64,000 nt of DNA, from contig SCMY01000002.1 of NCBI GenBank assembly GCA_005502805.1, forward strand, positions 124,001 through 188,000, in the 5' to 3' direction. Below, piece by piece: positions 8,496 through 17,305 of the stretch. The stretch is from Rhizobiales bacterium 2SD (GTDB lineage Bacteria; Pseudomonadota; Alphaproteobacteria; Rhizobiales; Beijerinckiaceae). A program made the translations under genes and the position numbers. The stretch's first letter is position 1. Each line of letters opens with the position of its first letter. The notes under the pieces are model-generated. The model ran no database searches. It had not been told where the DNA came from and saw nothing but the letters and a program-made list of their open reading frames with translations.

Positions 8496-9443
8496 TTAGT
8501 GCAGGTCGGGCGCGAGCGCGGCAGGCACCGGGCCGGCCGCCATCTGCACCGCATGGTGGGCATAGACCGGCTGCGCCTCGACGATCGCGTAATTGGCGCG
8601 GTCGGCGAACAGGGCCTCGAGAATGCGGACATTCATGCGATGGCCACCGCAATAGGAGCGGAACTCACCGAGGATCGGGTAACCGGCGAGCGCAAGATCG
8701 CCCACGGCGTCGAGCACCTTGTGACGCACGAACTCGTCGGCGTAGCGCAGGCCTTCCGGATTGATCACCTTGTCGTCGCCGATCGCGACGGTGTTGTCGA
8801 GCGAGGCGCCGAGCGCGAAGCCGGCTTTCCAGAGCTGCTCGACATCGCGCATGAAGCCGAAGGTACGGGCGCGCGCGATCTCGCGGGCATATGCTTCGGG
8901 ATCGAGGTCGAAAATCTTGCGCTGGCGGCCGATGGCCTTGGTGTCGAAATCGATCTCGACATCGAGGCGGAAGCCGTTCTCGGACGGCGCCAGCTCAGCG
9001 AAGGCACGGCCATGCTCGATCCGCACCGGGCGCAGGATCTTGAGGTAACGGCGGGTCGCGCCGAGCGCAACGAGGCCGGTTTCCTCGATCGCCGCAACGA
9101 ACTCGGCCGCACTGCCGTCCATGATCGGCATCTCCGGCCCGTCGATCTCGACCAGCACATTGTCGAGGCCGAGGCCGGCGCAGGCCGACATCAGATGCTC
9201 GATCGTCGCGACGGAACCGGAGGCCTGGTCGCCGATCACCGTGCACAGCTCGGTGGCGCTGACCTTGTTGTGGCGAGCGTGAATGAGCTGCTCATGGCCG
9301 CCCTCGAGTCCCTTGCGCAGGAAAACGACGCCGGAATTCGCCGTGGAAGGCCGCAAGGTCAGGCAGGCGGGAGCCCCAGAATGAACGCCGATGCCCTGCA
9401 GGGTCACGGGCGAGCGTAGGGTCGTCTGCCGTTCAGCCATCAT
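8496..9443 (-). CDS. lpxC: UDP-3-O-acyl-N-acetylglucosamine deacetylase LpxC
   Basis: Zinc enzyme for the committed step of lipid A synthesis, 315 residues. Two adjacent ATG codons (9443 and 9440) are possible starts; upstream frame is Arg-rich and unconvincing. Key parts are the substrate motif LQGIGVHSG near the start, zinc motif TIEHLMSA, the second zinc-site helix RHKVLDAVGDLALAG, and the catalytic-histidine region GGHRMN. It trails ftsZ, the usual alphaproteobacterial order, but is separated from it by a terminator at 9702 and a 318-bp gap, so it probably has its own promoter. Confidence 0.96.
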   Translation of the reverse strand: MMAERQTTLRSPVTLQGIGVHSGAPACLTLRPSTANSGVVFLRKGLEGGHEQLIHARHNKVSATELCTVIGDQASGSVATIEHLMSACAGLGLDNVLVEIDGPEMPIMDGSAAEFVAAIEETGLVALGATRRYLKILRPVRIEHGRAFAELAPSENGFRLDVEIDFDTKAIGRQRKIFDLDPEAYAREIARARTFGFMRDVEQLWKAGFALGASLDNTVAIGDDKVINPEGLRYADEFVRHKVLDAVGDLALAGYPILGEFRSYCGGHRMNVRILEALFADRANYAIVEAQPVYAHHAVQMAAGPVPAALAPDLH

Positions 9444-9701
9444 ACTCAATATCCGTCTCAAGCGCGACGATCTTCGGGCTGGCGCCTTGCGGCGCAACCT
9501 CTTCGACGATCGACGCGGTTCCCTGATTTGCTGGCGAACTCAGGATTAATCCCGAATCCCCTTACCCGGTGATGCGCTGCAAGATACGCGCAGGCGCACA
9601 GGCTTCAAAATCACGCTTTCTTTCGCTCTGTAACAGAGCTTACAAAGCCAGAAAAACTTAACCATCTGCTTGATGTATATGGTTTTTCAGACGTTAAAAA
9701 A
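9444..9701. promoter_or_regulatory. lpxC upstream region with CtrA-type half-site
   Basis: Non-coding gap between lpxC and the ftsZ terminator. It is visibly more AT-rich than its surroundings. It holds TTAACCAT at 9658-9665, a match to a CtrA half-site, and a 6-bp inverted repeat GCTCTG/CAGAGC at 9625-9639. It should contain the lpxC promoter, but I could not fix its -35/-10 elements. Confidence 0.4.
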
Positions 9702-9727
9702 GGCCCGGCGGACAGTGCCGCCGGGCC
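9696..9727 (-). terminator. Intrinsic terminator of the ftsZ transcript
   Basis: A 10-bp perfect GC-rich stem (9702-9711 with 9718-9727) and 6-nt loop, followed on the minus strand by six U (9696-9701). It lies 34 bp after the ftsZ stop, so the dcw transcript ends here before lpxC. Confidence 0.9.
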
Positions 9728-9761
9728 GTTTGTTTAAACCGGTTGAACCGGTCCGGAAAGC

Positions 9762-11477
9762 TCAGTTCGACTGGCGGCGCAGAAAGGCCGGAATCTCGAG
9801 CTGGTCCTCTTCCGAATTGCGTGCCGGCGCAGCGCGGCCGAGCTGGTCGAGCTGGCCCTGAGCCGGCCGGGTCGCCGGCGCAGGCGGGCGGCGCATGAAC
9901 TCGGCATGAGCGGCGCTAGGGCCAGCCGCCGGGGCCGGAGGAGCCTGGCGCGGAGCCGGGGCCGGAGGGGCCATCGGCACCTCGGCGTGCTCATCCTCCT
10001 TGCGGCCGAAGCCGACAGAGGCCAGGCGCTGCATCAGCGACATGCGCTTCTGTTCGACCGAGGCCGGCGCCGGAGCCGGCACTGCGCCGCGGCTTTGCGC
10101 GATCTGGTGCTGTGCCGGCAGCGGCAGATCCTCGACGCGCGGCATGCGGGTCGGGCGGATCACCGCCCGCTCGGGGACCGGCGGGATGAAGCTGTCCTCG
10201 TGATGCGGCAGCGAAGTCTCGGGCATCGGCGCCTCGACGACCGGCGCAGCGACCATCGCCGGGCGCGGCTGGGCCGGCTCGATGCGGACATCGGCGGCGA
10301 AGCTCTGCGGAGCGGGCGCCGGTGCACGGACCGGCTCCGGGATCATCGCCTCGGCGACGGGAGCCGGCATCGGCATCGGTGCCGAGACAGGCGCGGCGGC
10401 GGAGGTGCGGACGGTCGGCACGGCCGAGCGCAGCCGGGCCTCGGCCTTCAGCCGCTCGGCGACCTCGGCGATGCGGGCTTCCGTCGGATCGACCTCGTTC
10501 TGGGCGCTGATCGGCTTGTCGATGCCGGTGGCGACGACCGAGACGCGCATCGTGCCTTCCAGCGCCTCGTCGAAGGTGGCGCCAACGATGATGTTGGCCT
10601 CGGAATCGACCTCCTCGCGGATGCGGGTGGCGGCTTCGTCGACCTCGTAGAGCTTCATGTCGCGCCCGCCGGTGATCGAGATCAGCAGACCGCGCGCGCC
10701 CTTCATCGAGACATCGTCGAGCAGCGGGTTGTTGATCGCAGCCTGGGCGGCCGAGAGCGCGCGCTTCTCGCCCTGGGCCTCGCCGGTGCCCATCATCGCC
10801 TTGCCCATGCCGCGCATCACGGCGCGCACGTCGGCGAAGTCGAGGTTGATGAGGCCGGGGCGGACCATCAGGTCGGTGATGCAGGCGACACCGGAGTAGA
10901 GCACCTGGTCGGCCATGCCGAAGGCGTCGGCGAAGCCGGTGTTCTCGTTAGCGACGCGGAACAGGTTCTGGTTCGGGATGACGATCAGCGTGTCGACGGC
11001 TTCGTTGAGCTCGCCGATGCCGGCCTCCGCCATGCGCATGCGGCGCTGGCCCTCGAACTGGAACGGCTTGGTGACGACGCCGACGGTGAGAATGCCCATA
11101 TCGCGGGCGACGCGGGCGATCGCGGGGGCAGCGCCGGTGCCGGTGCCGCCGCCCATGCCGGCGGTGATGAAGACCATATGGGCGCCGGCGAGATGATCGC
11201 GGATTTCGTCGATCACCTCTTCGGCGGCAGCCCGGCCGACTTCCGGCTGCGAGCCGGCGCCGAGACCCTCGGTCACCTGCAGGCCCATCTGGATGATGCG
11301 CGGAGCGCGGGCGAGCGCCAGCGCCTGGGCATCGGTGTTGGCGCAGACGAAGTCGACGCCATCCAGACCGGCTTCGATCATGTTGTTCACGGCATTGCCG
11401 CCGGCGCCGCCGACACCGAACACGGTGATCCGGGGCTTGAGTTCCCGGATGTCCGGGGCTTGCAGGTTCATCGCCAT
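9762..11477 (-). CDS. ftsZ: Cell division protein FtsZ
   Basis: Tubulin-like GTPase that forms the division ring, 571 residues from ATG 11477, preceded by AAGAGG at good spacing. The GTPase domain shows [15 protein letters not shown], the tubulin signature GGGTGTG, the TKPF/RR segment and the T7-loop region NLDFADVR. About 240 residues of Pro/Ala-rich linker follow, ending in the conserved tail peptide [10 protein letters not shown] that binds FtsA and other partners. The long linker is normal for rhizobial FtsZ. It lies downstream of ftsA with a gap of 129 bp, which may hold an additional promoter. Confidence 0.97.
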   Translation of the reverse strand: MAMNLQAPDIRELKPRITVFGVGGAGGNAVNNMIEAGLDGVDFVCANTDAQALALARAPRIIQMGLQVTEGLGAGSQPEVGRAAAEEVIDEIRDHLAGAHMVFITAGMGGGTGTGAAPAIARVARDMGILTVGVVTKPFQFEGQRRMRMAEAGIGELNEAVDTLIVIPNQNLFRVANENTGFADAFGMADQVLYSGVACITDLMVRPGLINLDFADVRAVMRGMGKAMMGTGEAQGEKRALSAAQAAINNPLLDDVSMKGARGLLISITGGRDMKLYEVDEAATRIREEVDSEANIIVGATFDEALEGTMRVSVVATGIDKPISAQNEVDPTEARIAEVAERLKAEARLRSAVPTVRTSAAAPVSAPMPMPAPVAEAMIPEPVRAPAPAPQSFAADVRIEPAQPRPAMVAAPVVEAPMPETSLPHHEDSFIPPVPERAVIRPTRMPRVEDLPLPAQHQIAQSRGAVPAPAPASVEQKRMSLMQRLASVGFGRKEDEHAEVPMAPPAPAPRQAPPAPAAGPSAAHAEFMRRPPAPATRPAQGQLDQLGRAAPARNSEEDQLEIPAFLRRQSN

Positions 11478-11606
11478 GATTGCCTCTTTCACTGTCTTGT
11501 CCGGCTCCTGGCGGGCCGTCCCGTCTTCCACGCCAGGGGCCTTAAGCCCCGCTCTGCTCGTACTCACCCCGGGTCGCCTCGCCTCTCGGCGCCGCGGCCC
11601 GCAAAC

Positions 11607-12932
11607 TCAGAAGCTCTCGCGCAGCCAGCGACCGACGCGGGAGAAGTAGCCATCGGTCGCATGGGCGAAGAAGGATGCCCCCGCCCGCGGCTCGAAATGT
11701 TCGACATGCGCGACCTGCGGATAGACCAGGAGGCCGACCGCCGCCGCGAAGGACGGGCCCTTGCCCGCTTCCGGCAAACCCTTGATCCCGAGCGGGCGGC
11801 CGGTGCGGACCTGGCCGCCGAGCACGCGCCGCGCCACTTCCGGCATGCCGGTGAGCTGGCAGGCGCCGCCGGTCAGGACGACGCGCCGCCCGGCCTCGGC
11901 CTGGAAGCCCGCCGCCTTCAGCCGGTCGCGCACCAGTTCGAGGATCTCCTCGACGCGCGGCTTGATGATCCGGACCAGATGCGACTTCGACAGGTGGTTC
12001 GGCATGTCGCGCTCGTCGTCGTCGACCTGCGGCACCGCGATCATGTCGCGCTCGTCGGAAGGGCTGGCGATCGCCGAGCCGTGCAGCGTCTTCAGCCGCT
12101 CGGCGGCCGAGACCCGGGTCGAGAGCCCGCGCGCCACGTCCATGGTGATGTGGTTGCCACCGACCGCGATCGCGTCGGCATGAGTCAGGTGCCCGCCGGA
12201 GAAGACGCCGAGCGAGGTGGTGCCGCCACCCATGTCGACGACGACGACGCCCATCTCGGCCTCGTCGTCGACCAGAACGGAGAGGCCCGCCGCATAGGGG
12301 CTGGCGACCACCGCCTCGACCTCGAGGTGGCAGCGCTCGACTGCGAGCATGACATTGCGCGCCGCCGCCGCTTCCGCCGCCACGACATGCATGTCGACCG
12401 AGAGCGCGCCGCCGATCAGCCCACGCGGATCGAGCACGCCGGGCGAACCGTCGAGCGCGTAGCCGGTCGGCAGCGCGTGCAGCACCGCCTTGCCTGGCCG
12501 GATCGCATGGGTCGCAGCCGCCGCGAGCACGCGCTTGACGTCGGAGTCGCCGACCGAGCCACCGCGCAGATCGACGCTGGCCTGGTAGTGCTGCGAGTTC
12601 AGCCGGCCGCCGGTCAGGTTCACGATGACGGACTGGACCTCGACCTTGGCCATGCGCTCGGCCGCGTCGACCGCAGCGCGGATGGCGCGCTCGGCGCTTT
12701 CAAGGTCGATGATCGCGCCACCCTTCAGGCCGAGCGAGCGCTGATGGCCGATGCCGATGATGCGCGCGACGTGGGTGCGCCCACGCAGGCGCTCGTTCGC
12801 CTCGGCCGGGTTCAGTTCGGCGATCAGGCAGACGACCTTGCTCGTGCCGATGTCCAGAATCGACAAGGTCGCGCTCTTGCGCGACGACAGCGGCCGCATC
12901 CGCGGGGTCAGGCCTTGCGAGGTCAAGCTCAT
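11607..12932 (-). CDS. ftsA: Cell division protein FtsA
   Basis: Actin-fold ATPase that tethers FtsZ to the membrane, 441 residues. Phosphate-1 motif LDIGTSKVVCLIAEL is near the N-terminus, and the phosphate-2 motif VVVDMGGGTTSLGVF lies mid-protein. The C-terminus ends in an amphipathic helix (GYFSRVGRWLRESF), the membrane-targeting sequence of the family. Its ATG overlaps the ftsQ stop by 4 bp, so the two are translationally coupled. Confidence 0.97.
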   Translation of the reverse strand: MSLTSQGLTPRMRPLSSRKSATLSILDIGTSKVVCLIAELNPAEANERLRGRTHVARIIGIGHQRSLGLKGGAIIDLESAERAIRAAVDAAERMAKVEVQSVIVNLTGGRLNSQHYQASVDLRGGSVGDSDVKRVLAAAATHAIRPGKAVLHALPTGYALDGSPGVLDPRGLIGGALSVDMHVVAAEAAAARNVMLAVERCHLEVEAVVASPYAAGLSVLVDDEAEMGVVVVDMGGGTTSLGVFSGGHLTHADAIAVGGNHITMDVARGLSTRVSAAERLKTLHGSAIASPSDERDMIAVPQVDDDERDMPNHLSKSHLVRIIKPRVEEILELVRDRLKAAGFQAEAGRRVVLTGGACQLTGMPEVARRVLGGQVRTGRPLGIKGLPEAGKGPSFAAAVGLLVYPQVAHVEHFEPRAGASFFAHATDGYFSRVGRWLRESF

Positions 12933-13894
12933 GCCTCGCCGCCTTTCTTCTTGGTCTTGCTCTTGAGCTGCTCGAACCGCGTCGTCGCGGCCTCTTCGGT
13001 CAGACGCATGGTGACGCGGTCGGGCTGGCGCATGTCGATCGCGATCAGGTCCTTCTCGCTGATTCGAAAATCCCGCTCGAGGCTGGCGAGGCGCTTCAGC
13101 GCGGCGCCCGCCTCCTGCTCCGGCAACCTGACGTCGGCCCCGGTGTCGAGCTTGAGGTTCCAGCGCCGGCCGGCGACGAGGCTGCCGGCGCGAATGCGGG
13201 ATCCGAAGGAGCCGGCCTCGCCGAGCAGCGTGATGTATTCCTTCGCCCGCTTGTTGGCGTCGGGACCGACGACCAACGGCAGGTTGGCGAAGCGGCCATC
13301 ATCCATCTTGTCGATCACCGTGCCGTCCTGGGCGATCAGGAAGAGCTCGCCCTTGACCTGCCAGAGCGCATAGGGCTCGCGCTCGACGAGGTTGATCGAG
13401 ATCTCGCCGGGATAGAGCTTGCGAACGGAGGCCTCGCGGATCATCGGCGTGGCCTCCAGGCGCTTGCGCGCCTCGTCCGCGTCGAAGAAGGCGAGCGAGA
13501 TCTTCGGGTCGATGCCGGCGGCGACCAGCACCTCGATCTCAGACAATCCGCTCAGGCCCGAGATGGTGATGCGGTCGATGCCGAGCCCGACCAGCCGGGC
13601 GAACGCATGCCTGGGCTCGCCATAGTTCTCGCGGAAGTTTTCGTAGTGGCCGCCGAGGACCGCACCGGTCGCTCCCACGAGCGCAAGGAAGCCGATCGCC
13701 AGGAAGGAGCCGAGGCCGCCGGGCAACCGCTCGGCCAGCGGCACGGCGACGGCGCTGCGGCGCGAGCCGCGGAACCAGCGGCGCGAGCGCTCGCCGACGA
13801 GGAGCTGCGGCCCCGTCACGCGCATCGGCAGGTTGGCGCCGGAGAACACCGGTTCCACCTTCACCGATTCAAGGAGGCGTCCTCGACGATCCAT
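12929..13894 (-). CDS. ftsQ: Cell division protein FtsQ
   Basis: Bitopic divisome protein, 321 residues. A basic cytoplasmic N-terminus is followed by a membrane helix (GSFLAIGFLALVGATGAVLGG, about residues 61-81 in two hydrophobic stretches). A POTRA domain starts at ITISGLSGLSEIEV, and the FtsQ beta domain includes VREASV-type and LVEREPYALWQ segments. The tail is Lys-rich. The gene overlaps the ddl 3' end by 34 bp and the ftsA start by 4 bp. Confidence 0.93.
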   Translation of the reverse strand: MDRRGRLLESVKVEPVFSGANLPMRVTGPQLLVGERSRRWFRGSRRSAVAVPLAERLPGGLGSFLAIGFLALVGATGAVLGGHYENFRENYGEPRHAFARLVGLGIDRITISGLSGLSEIEVLVAAGIDPKISLAFFDADEARKRLEATPMIREASVRKLYPGEISINLVEREPYALWQVKGELFLIAQDGTVIDKMDDGRFANLPLVVGPDANKRAKEYITLLGEAGSFGSRIRAGSLVAGRRWNLKLDTGADVRLPEQEAGAALKRLASLERDFRISEKDLIAIDMRQPDRVTMRLTEEAATTRFEQLKSKTKKKGGEA

Positions 13895-14790
13895 TTGACG
13901 AGCTCACCGAAGTTCATGCCCGCATGGGCGGCTAGTTCAGGCACAAGGCTGGTTTCGGTCATGCCGGGCTGCGTGTTGACCTCCAGCCAGACGAGTGTGT
14001 CGCTCTCGTCGTCGTAGCGGAAGTCTGAACGGCTGACGCCGCGGCACCCGATTGCTTGATGCGCCGTTAACGCACACTCTTCGATTTGGCGGTAAAGATT
14101 CGGTAAAATTTGCGCCGGGCAGATGTGGATTGAACCGCCTTTAGCATATTTGGCGTCGTAGTCGTAGAACTCGCCCGTTGCCGCCCGAATCTCCGTTACC
14201 CCCAAGGACTTGCCGTCCATCACCGCGCAGGTCAGTTCGCGTCCGGCGATGAAGGTTTCGGCCAGCATGGTCTCGCCGCAGGGCCAGTCCGGCCGGGCGA
14301 TCTCCTGGGGCGGGTGCTCGCGGCCTTTCTTAACGATCACCACCCCGACGGATGAGCCCTCGTCGATCGGCTTGATCACATAGGGCGGCGGCAGGACATG
14401 CCGTTTCGCCGCCTCGAAGCGCGAGACCGTGACGCCCTTCGCCACCGGCACGCCGGCGGCGGCCACGACCATCTTGGCCTTGTCCTTGCGGATGGCGAGC
14501 GAGGAAGCGAGCACGCCGGAATGGGTATAGGGGATGCCGAGGATCTCGAGCACGCCCTGGATGGTGCCGTCCTCGCCGTAGCGCCCGTGCAGGGCGTTGA
14601 AGGCGACGTCGGGCTTGAGCTTGCCCAGCACCTGCGCGACGTCGCGGCCGACCTCGACGCGCGTGACGCGATAGCCGACGCCTTCCAGCGCCCGAGCACA
14701 AGCCGCGCCGCTGCTGAGGCTGACCTCACGCTCGACGGACCACCCGCCCATCAGCACTGCGACATGCTTGCTCATCAAGGTTCCTGACAC
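13861..14790 (-). CDS. ddl: D-alanine--D-alanine ligase
   Basis: ATP-grasp enzyme that makes D-Ala-D-Ala for the peptidoglycan stem, 309 residues (304 if translation starts at the second ATG, 14775, MSKHVAVLMGG). Visible motifs are VLMGGWSVEREVSLSSG, HGRYGEDGTIQGVLEILGIPYTHSGVLASS, the ATP-grasp segment PPYVIKPIDEGSSVGV, GCRGVSRSDFRYDD, and LVWLEVNTQPGMTETSL. The stretch around 14040-14170 uses more AT-rich codons than the rest. A CtrA-type site lies upstream (14824). With the MarR/EamA module inserted upstream, ddl probably starts a separate ddl-ftsQ-ftsA-ftsZ transcript. Confidence 0.95.
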   Translation of the reverse strand: MSGTLMSKHVAVLMGGWSVEREVSLSSGAACARALEGVGYRVTRVEVGRDVAQVLGKLKPDVAFNALHGRYGEDGTIQGVLEILGIPYTHSGVLASSLAIRKDKAKMVVAAAGVPVAKGVTVSRFEAAKRHVLPPPYVIKPIDEGSSVGVVIVKKGREHPPQEIARPDWPCGETMLAETFIAGRELTCAVMDGKSLGVTEIRAATGEFYDYDAKYAKGGSIHICPAQILPNLYRQIEECALTAHQAIGCRGVSRSDFRYDDESDTLVWLEVNTQPGMTETSLVPELAAHAGMNFGELVKWIVEDASLNR

Positions 14791-14823
14791 CGAACTCCTG
14801 GGTCCGAACCTGATCCGAGATGG

Positions 14824-14839
14824 TTAACGGCGCGTTAAC
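14824..14839 (-). promoter_or_regulatory. CtrA-type binding site upstream of ddl-ftsQAZ
   Basis: TTAA-N7-TTAAC (14824-14827 and 14835-14839) matches the full CtrA cell-cycle regulator consensus. On the minus strand it also reads TTAA-N7-TTAACC. It lies about 35 bp upstream of the ddl start. Match seen in sequence; CtrA binding is inference. Confidence 0.6.
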
Positions 14840-14885
14840 GATGCGCCTTGCCGGTTAATGACGAGCCGGCTGTTGCACGCCGGAC

Positions 14886-15401
14886 TCACCCTCCTTCCCC
14901 GGCCGCGACCTTGGCCAGCAGCGCCTTGAGCTGCTCATGCTCAGCCGGGCTGAGCGCCGAAATCAGCGCCGCTTCCGTCGCCACATGCGAGACCACCAGC
15001 CGCTCGATCAGCGCGAAGCCCTCGGGCGTCAGCACGATGCGCAGGCTGCGCCGGTCCTGTGGATCGGCATGCCTCGCGATCAGCCCGCGCTTCTCCAGGC
15101 GGTCGAGCCGATTCGTCATCGCCGAAGTCGAGAGCATCATGTCCTTGGCAAGCTCGGACGGAGTCAGCGAACCGCCACGCTCGCCCTGGCGGCGCAAGGT
15201 CATCAGCACGTCGAAGCCGGCGAAGTCGAGATCCTCGCCAACGAGATTGCGTCCGACGCCGAGGCGAACCCGCTCCGCCGCTCGCCAGATCGCACCGCAG
15301 ACCGCCATCGGGCTCGCATCGATGTCGGGTCGCGCCCGTCGCCATTGCATCAGGATCGAATCGAGCGGGCCACCCTGCCCGGCTTCGTCAGCTTGACTCA
15401 T
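14886..15401 (-). CDS. MarR-family transcriptional regulator
   Basis: Winged-helix repressor, 171 residues. The DNA-binding part reads FDVLMTLRRQGERGGSLTPSELAKDMMLSTSAMTNRLDRLEKRGLIARHADPQDRRSLRIVLTPEG in overlapping pieces, with the recognition helix at STSAMTNRLDRLEKRG. It is divergent from the EamA transporter at 15507, and a 26-bp perfect palindrome lies between them. Together they form a self-contained regulator/exporter module inserted in the dcw cluster between murB and ddl. The inducing ligand is unknown. Confidence 0.92.
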   Translation of the reverse strand: MSQADEAGQGGPLDSILMQWRRARPDIDASPMAVCGAIWRAAERVRLGVGRNLVGEDLDFAGFDVLMTLRRQGERGGSLTPSELAKDMMLSTSAMTNRLDRLEKRGLIARHADPQDRRSLRIVLTPEGFALIERLVVSHVATEAALISALSPAEHEQLKALLAKVAAGEGG

Positions 15402-15429
15402 GGAAATCCTGCGCCTAATTATCCTACAT

Positions 15430-15455
15430 CAAATAATTCGATATCGAATTATTTG
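15430..15455. promoter_or_regulatory. 26-bp perfect palindrome, MarR operator
   Basis: The two 13-bp arms (15430-15442 and 15443-15455, core AATTCGATATCGAATT) are exactly complementary. The site is AT-rich and lies between the divergent MarR and EamA genes. A GATAAT -10-like element for the MarR gene is at 15418-15423 on the minus strand. A weak TTGTTG/TACACA promoter (15453 and 15476) could serve the transporter. Binding would cover both promoters. Confidence 0.8.
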
Positions 15456-15506
15456 TTGTCGAATAATCCTACGCATACACACCCCGCGATGCAAAGGGAG
15501 GCCACC

Positions 15507-16427
15507 ATGGCCGACAGCAAGACCCGCATCCTGTTCACGACGATCCTGGCCCCAATCCTCTGGGGCACGACCTATGTCGTCTTCACCCAGACGCTTCCGG
15601 TCGAGCACCCGCTGCTGGTCGGGGCGCTGCGCGCCCTGCCCGCCGGCATCCTCCTGATGCTGCTCGGCCCCGGCCTGCCACCGCGCGACAAGCTCCTGCC
15701 GCTGGCCATCATCGGCTTCGCCAATATCGGCCTGTTCTTCGGCATGCTCTTTCTCAGCGCTTCACGGCTGCCCGGCGGACTCGCCGCAACGCTGGGCTCG
15801 ATGCAGCCGCTGATCGTCGCCTTCCTCGCCTGGCCGCTGCTGCTGCGCCGGCCGCGCCTCGGACAAGTCATCGCCGCGCTAGCCGGCACGGTCGGCGTCG
15901 GCCTCTTGGTCATCGACAACAGCGTGAAGCTCGACGCGATCGGCGTGATCGCCGCGCTGATCGGCGCCGCCTCGATGGCGACAGGCACGGTGCTGATCGA
16001 ACGCTGGGGCAAGGTCGGCACGCCGCTGGCGCTCGCCGCCTGGCAGCTCACCCTCGGCGGGCTGCTGCTCCTGCCGGTCGCGCTTCTGGTCGAGGGCCTG
16101 CCGCCCATGCCGACTGTCCGCAATCTCGTCGGCCTGAGCTATCTCGTGGTGATCGGCACTGCCTTCGCCTACTGGCTCTGGGTGCGCGGCATCGCGACGA
16201 TCGGCACCGGCGTCGCCTTCCTCAGCCTGCTCAGCCCGCTGGTCGCGACCTTTCTCGGCGCCGCCCTGCTCAATGAATGGTTCAACGCCCAGCAATGGCT
16301 CGGCATCGCCATCATCTTCGGCTCGACCGTCGCAGGCATCATGCTGTCACGGCGCAAGGCGGCCGAGGTGCCCGCGCCTGTTCAGGCCGCGACGCCGAAC
16401 CGCTTGATTTCCCAGTGCAGCTCGTAG
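15507..16427 (+). CDS. EamA/DMT-family transporter
   Basis: Ten-helix metabolite exporter-like membrane protein, 306 residues from ATG 15507, preceded by AAAGGGAGG. Two EamA repeats are visible, the first beginning [21 protein letters not shown] (in part) and the second around [22 protein letters not shown]. The last 15 codons overlap the 3' end of murB on the other strand by 46 bp, so its C-terminus (after [10 protein letters not shown]) is encoded by antisense murB sequence. It is probably controlled by the divergent MarR regulator. The substrate is unknown. Confidence 0.92.
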   Translation: MADSKTRILFTTILAPILWGTTYVVFTQTLPVEHPLLVGALRALPAGILLMLLGPGLPPRDKLLPLAIIGFANIGLFFGMLFLSASRLPGGLAATLGSMQPLIVAFLAWPLLLRRPRLGQVIAALAGTVGVGLLVIDNSVKLDAIGVIAALIGAASMATGTVLIERWGKVGTPLALAAWQLTLGGLLLLPVALLVEGLPPMPTVRNLVGLSYLVVIGTAFAYWLWVRGIATIGTGVAFLSLLSPLVATFLGAALLNEWFNAQQWLGIAIIFGSTVAGIMLSRRKAAEVPAPVQAATPNRLISQCSS

Positions 16428-17305
16428 CCTGAATTGTCTTTGACCCGGCGGCGGACCTCTTCGCCCAGGCCTTCGATATCGGCGGCGGTGGCACCGCCGG
16501 TATTGATCAGGAAGTTGCAGTGCATCTCGGAGACCTGCGCCCCACCGACGCGCAGCCCCCGGCAACCGGCCGCATCGATCAATTGCCAGGCCTTGCCGCC
16601 TTCGGGGTTCTTGAAGGTCGAGCCGCCGGTGCGTTCCTTGATCGGCTGCGCCGCCTCGCGGGCCGAGGTCACGCGGTCCATCTCGGCGAGGATCGCGGCC
16701 TGATCGCCCGGCCGGCCCTGGAACAGCGCCGAGGTGAAGATGATGTCGGCAGGCACCGTCGAATTGCGGTAGCTGAAGCCCATATCGGCATGTGAGAACG
16801 TCACGATCTCGCCCTTGCGGGTGACGCCGCGCGCCTCGACCAGCACATCGGTGGTCTCGCCGCCATGCGCACCGGCATTCATGCGCAGCGCGCCGCCGAT
16901 GCATCCGGGGATGCCGCGATAGAAGGCGAGCCCATCGAGCGAGGCATCGGCCGCCGCCCGCGCCACCTTCACGTCCGGAACGGCGGTTCCCGCACGCAGC
17001 CGATCGCCGTCCTCGCGGGTGATCTCGCCGAAGGCCTTCCCGGCGAGGCGAATGACCACGCCGGGAATGCCGCCATCGCGCACGATCAGGTTAGAGCCGA
17101 GCCCGACCACGGTGACCGGGACCTCGGCCGGCAGCCTGCCGAGCAGATAAGCGAGATCGGCCTCGTCGGCCGGGGTGAACAGCACCTGTGCCGGGCCGCC
17201 GACCCGGAACCAGGTCAGCCCCGCCATCTCCTGATTGGCGAGAAGGCGGCCGCGCAGTTCGGGCGCGGCGGCGCGGATGTCGGGGGTGATGTCGGCGAAG
17301 CTCAC
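16382..17305 (-). CDS. murB: UDP-N-acetylenolpyruvoylglucosamine reductase MurB
   Basis: FAD enzyme that reduces UDP-GlcNAc-enolpyruvate to UDP-MurNAc, 307 residues. The start is a GTG at 17305 that overlaps the murC stop in GTGA, typical coupling; the long open frame upstream is murC in another phase. FAD-binding motifs [13 protein letters not shown] and [14 protein letters not shown] are followed by [22 protein letters not shown] (in part). The proton-donor serine region [18 protein letters not shown] and the final [21 protein letters not shown] segments match short-type MurB. The 3' end overlaps the convergent EamA gene by 46 bp. Confidence 0.96.
   Translation of the reverse strand: MSFADITPDIRAAAPELRGRLLANQEMAGLTWFRVGGPAQVLFTPADEADLAYLLGRLPAEVPVTVVGLGSNLIVRDGGIPGVVIRLAGKAFGEITREDGDRLRAGTAVPDVKVARAAADASLDGLAFYRGIPGCIGGALRMNAGAHGGETTDVLVEARGVTRKGEIVTFSHADMGFSYRNSTVPADIIFTSALFQGRPGDQAAILAEMDRVTSAREAAQPIKERTGGSTFKNPEGGKAWQLIDAAGCRGLRVGGAQVSEMHCNFLINTGGATAADIEGLGEEVRRRVKDNSGYELHWEIKRFGVAA

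Noticed and set aside
9500..9525. EcfG-like AACC...GTTCC before lpxC.
   Set aside because: Spacer is 18 nt and the -10 is AACC/GGTT rather than CGTT, outside the accepted pattern.
9906..13373. An 1155-codon open frame on the plus strand across ftsZ, ftsA and ftsQ.
   Set aside because: It is antisense to three certain division genes. Its product is an Arg/Gly/Asp/His-rich low-complexity string with no domain, the usual product of GC-rich complementary frames.
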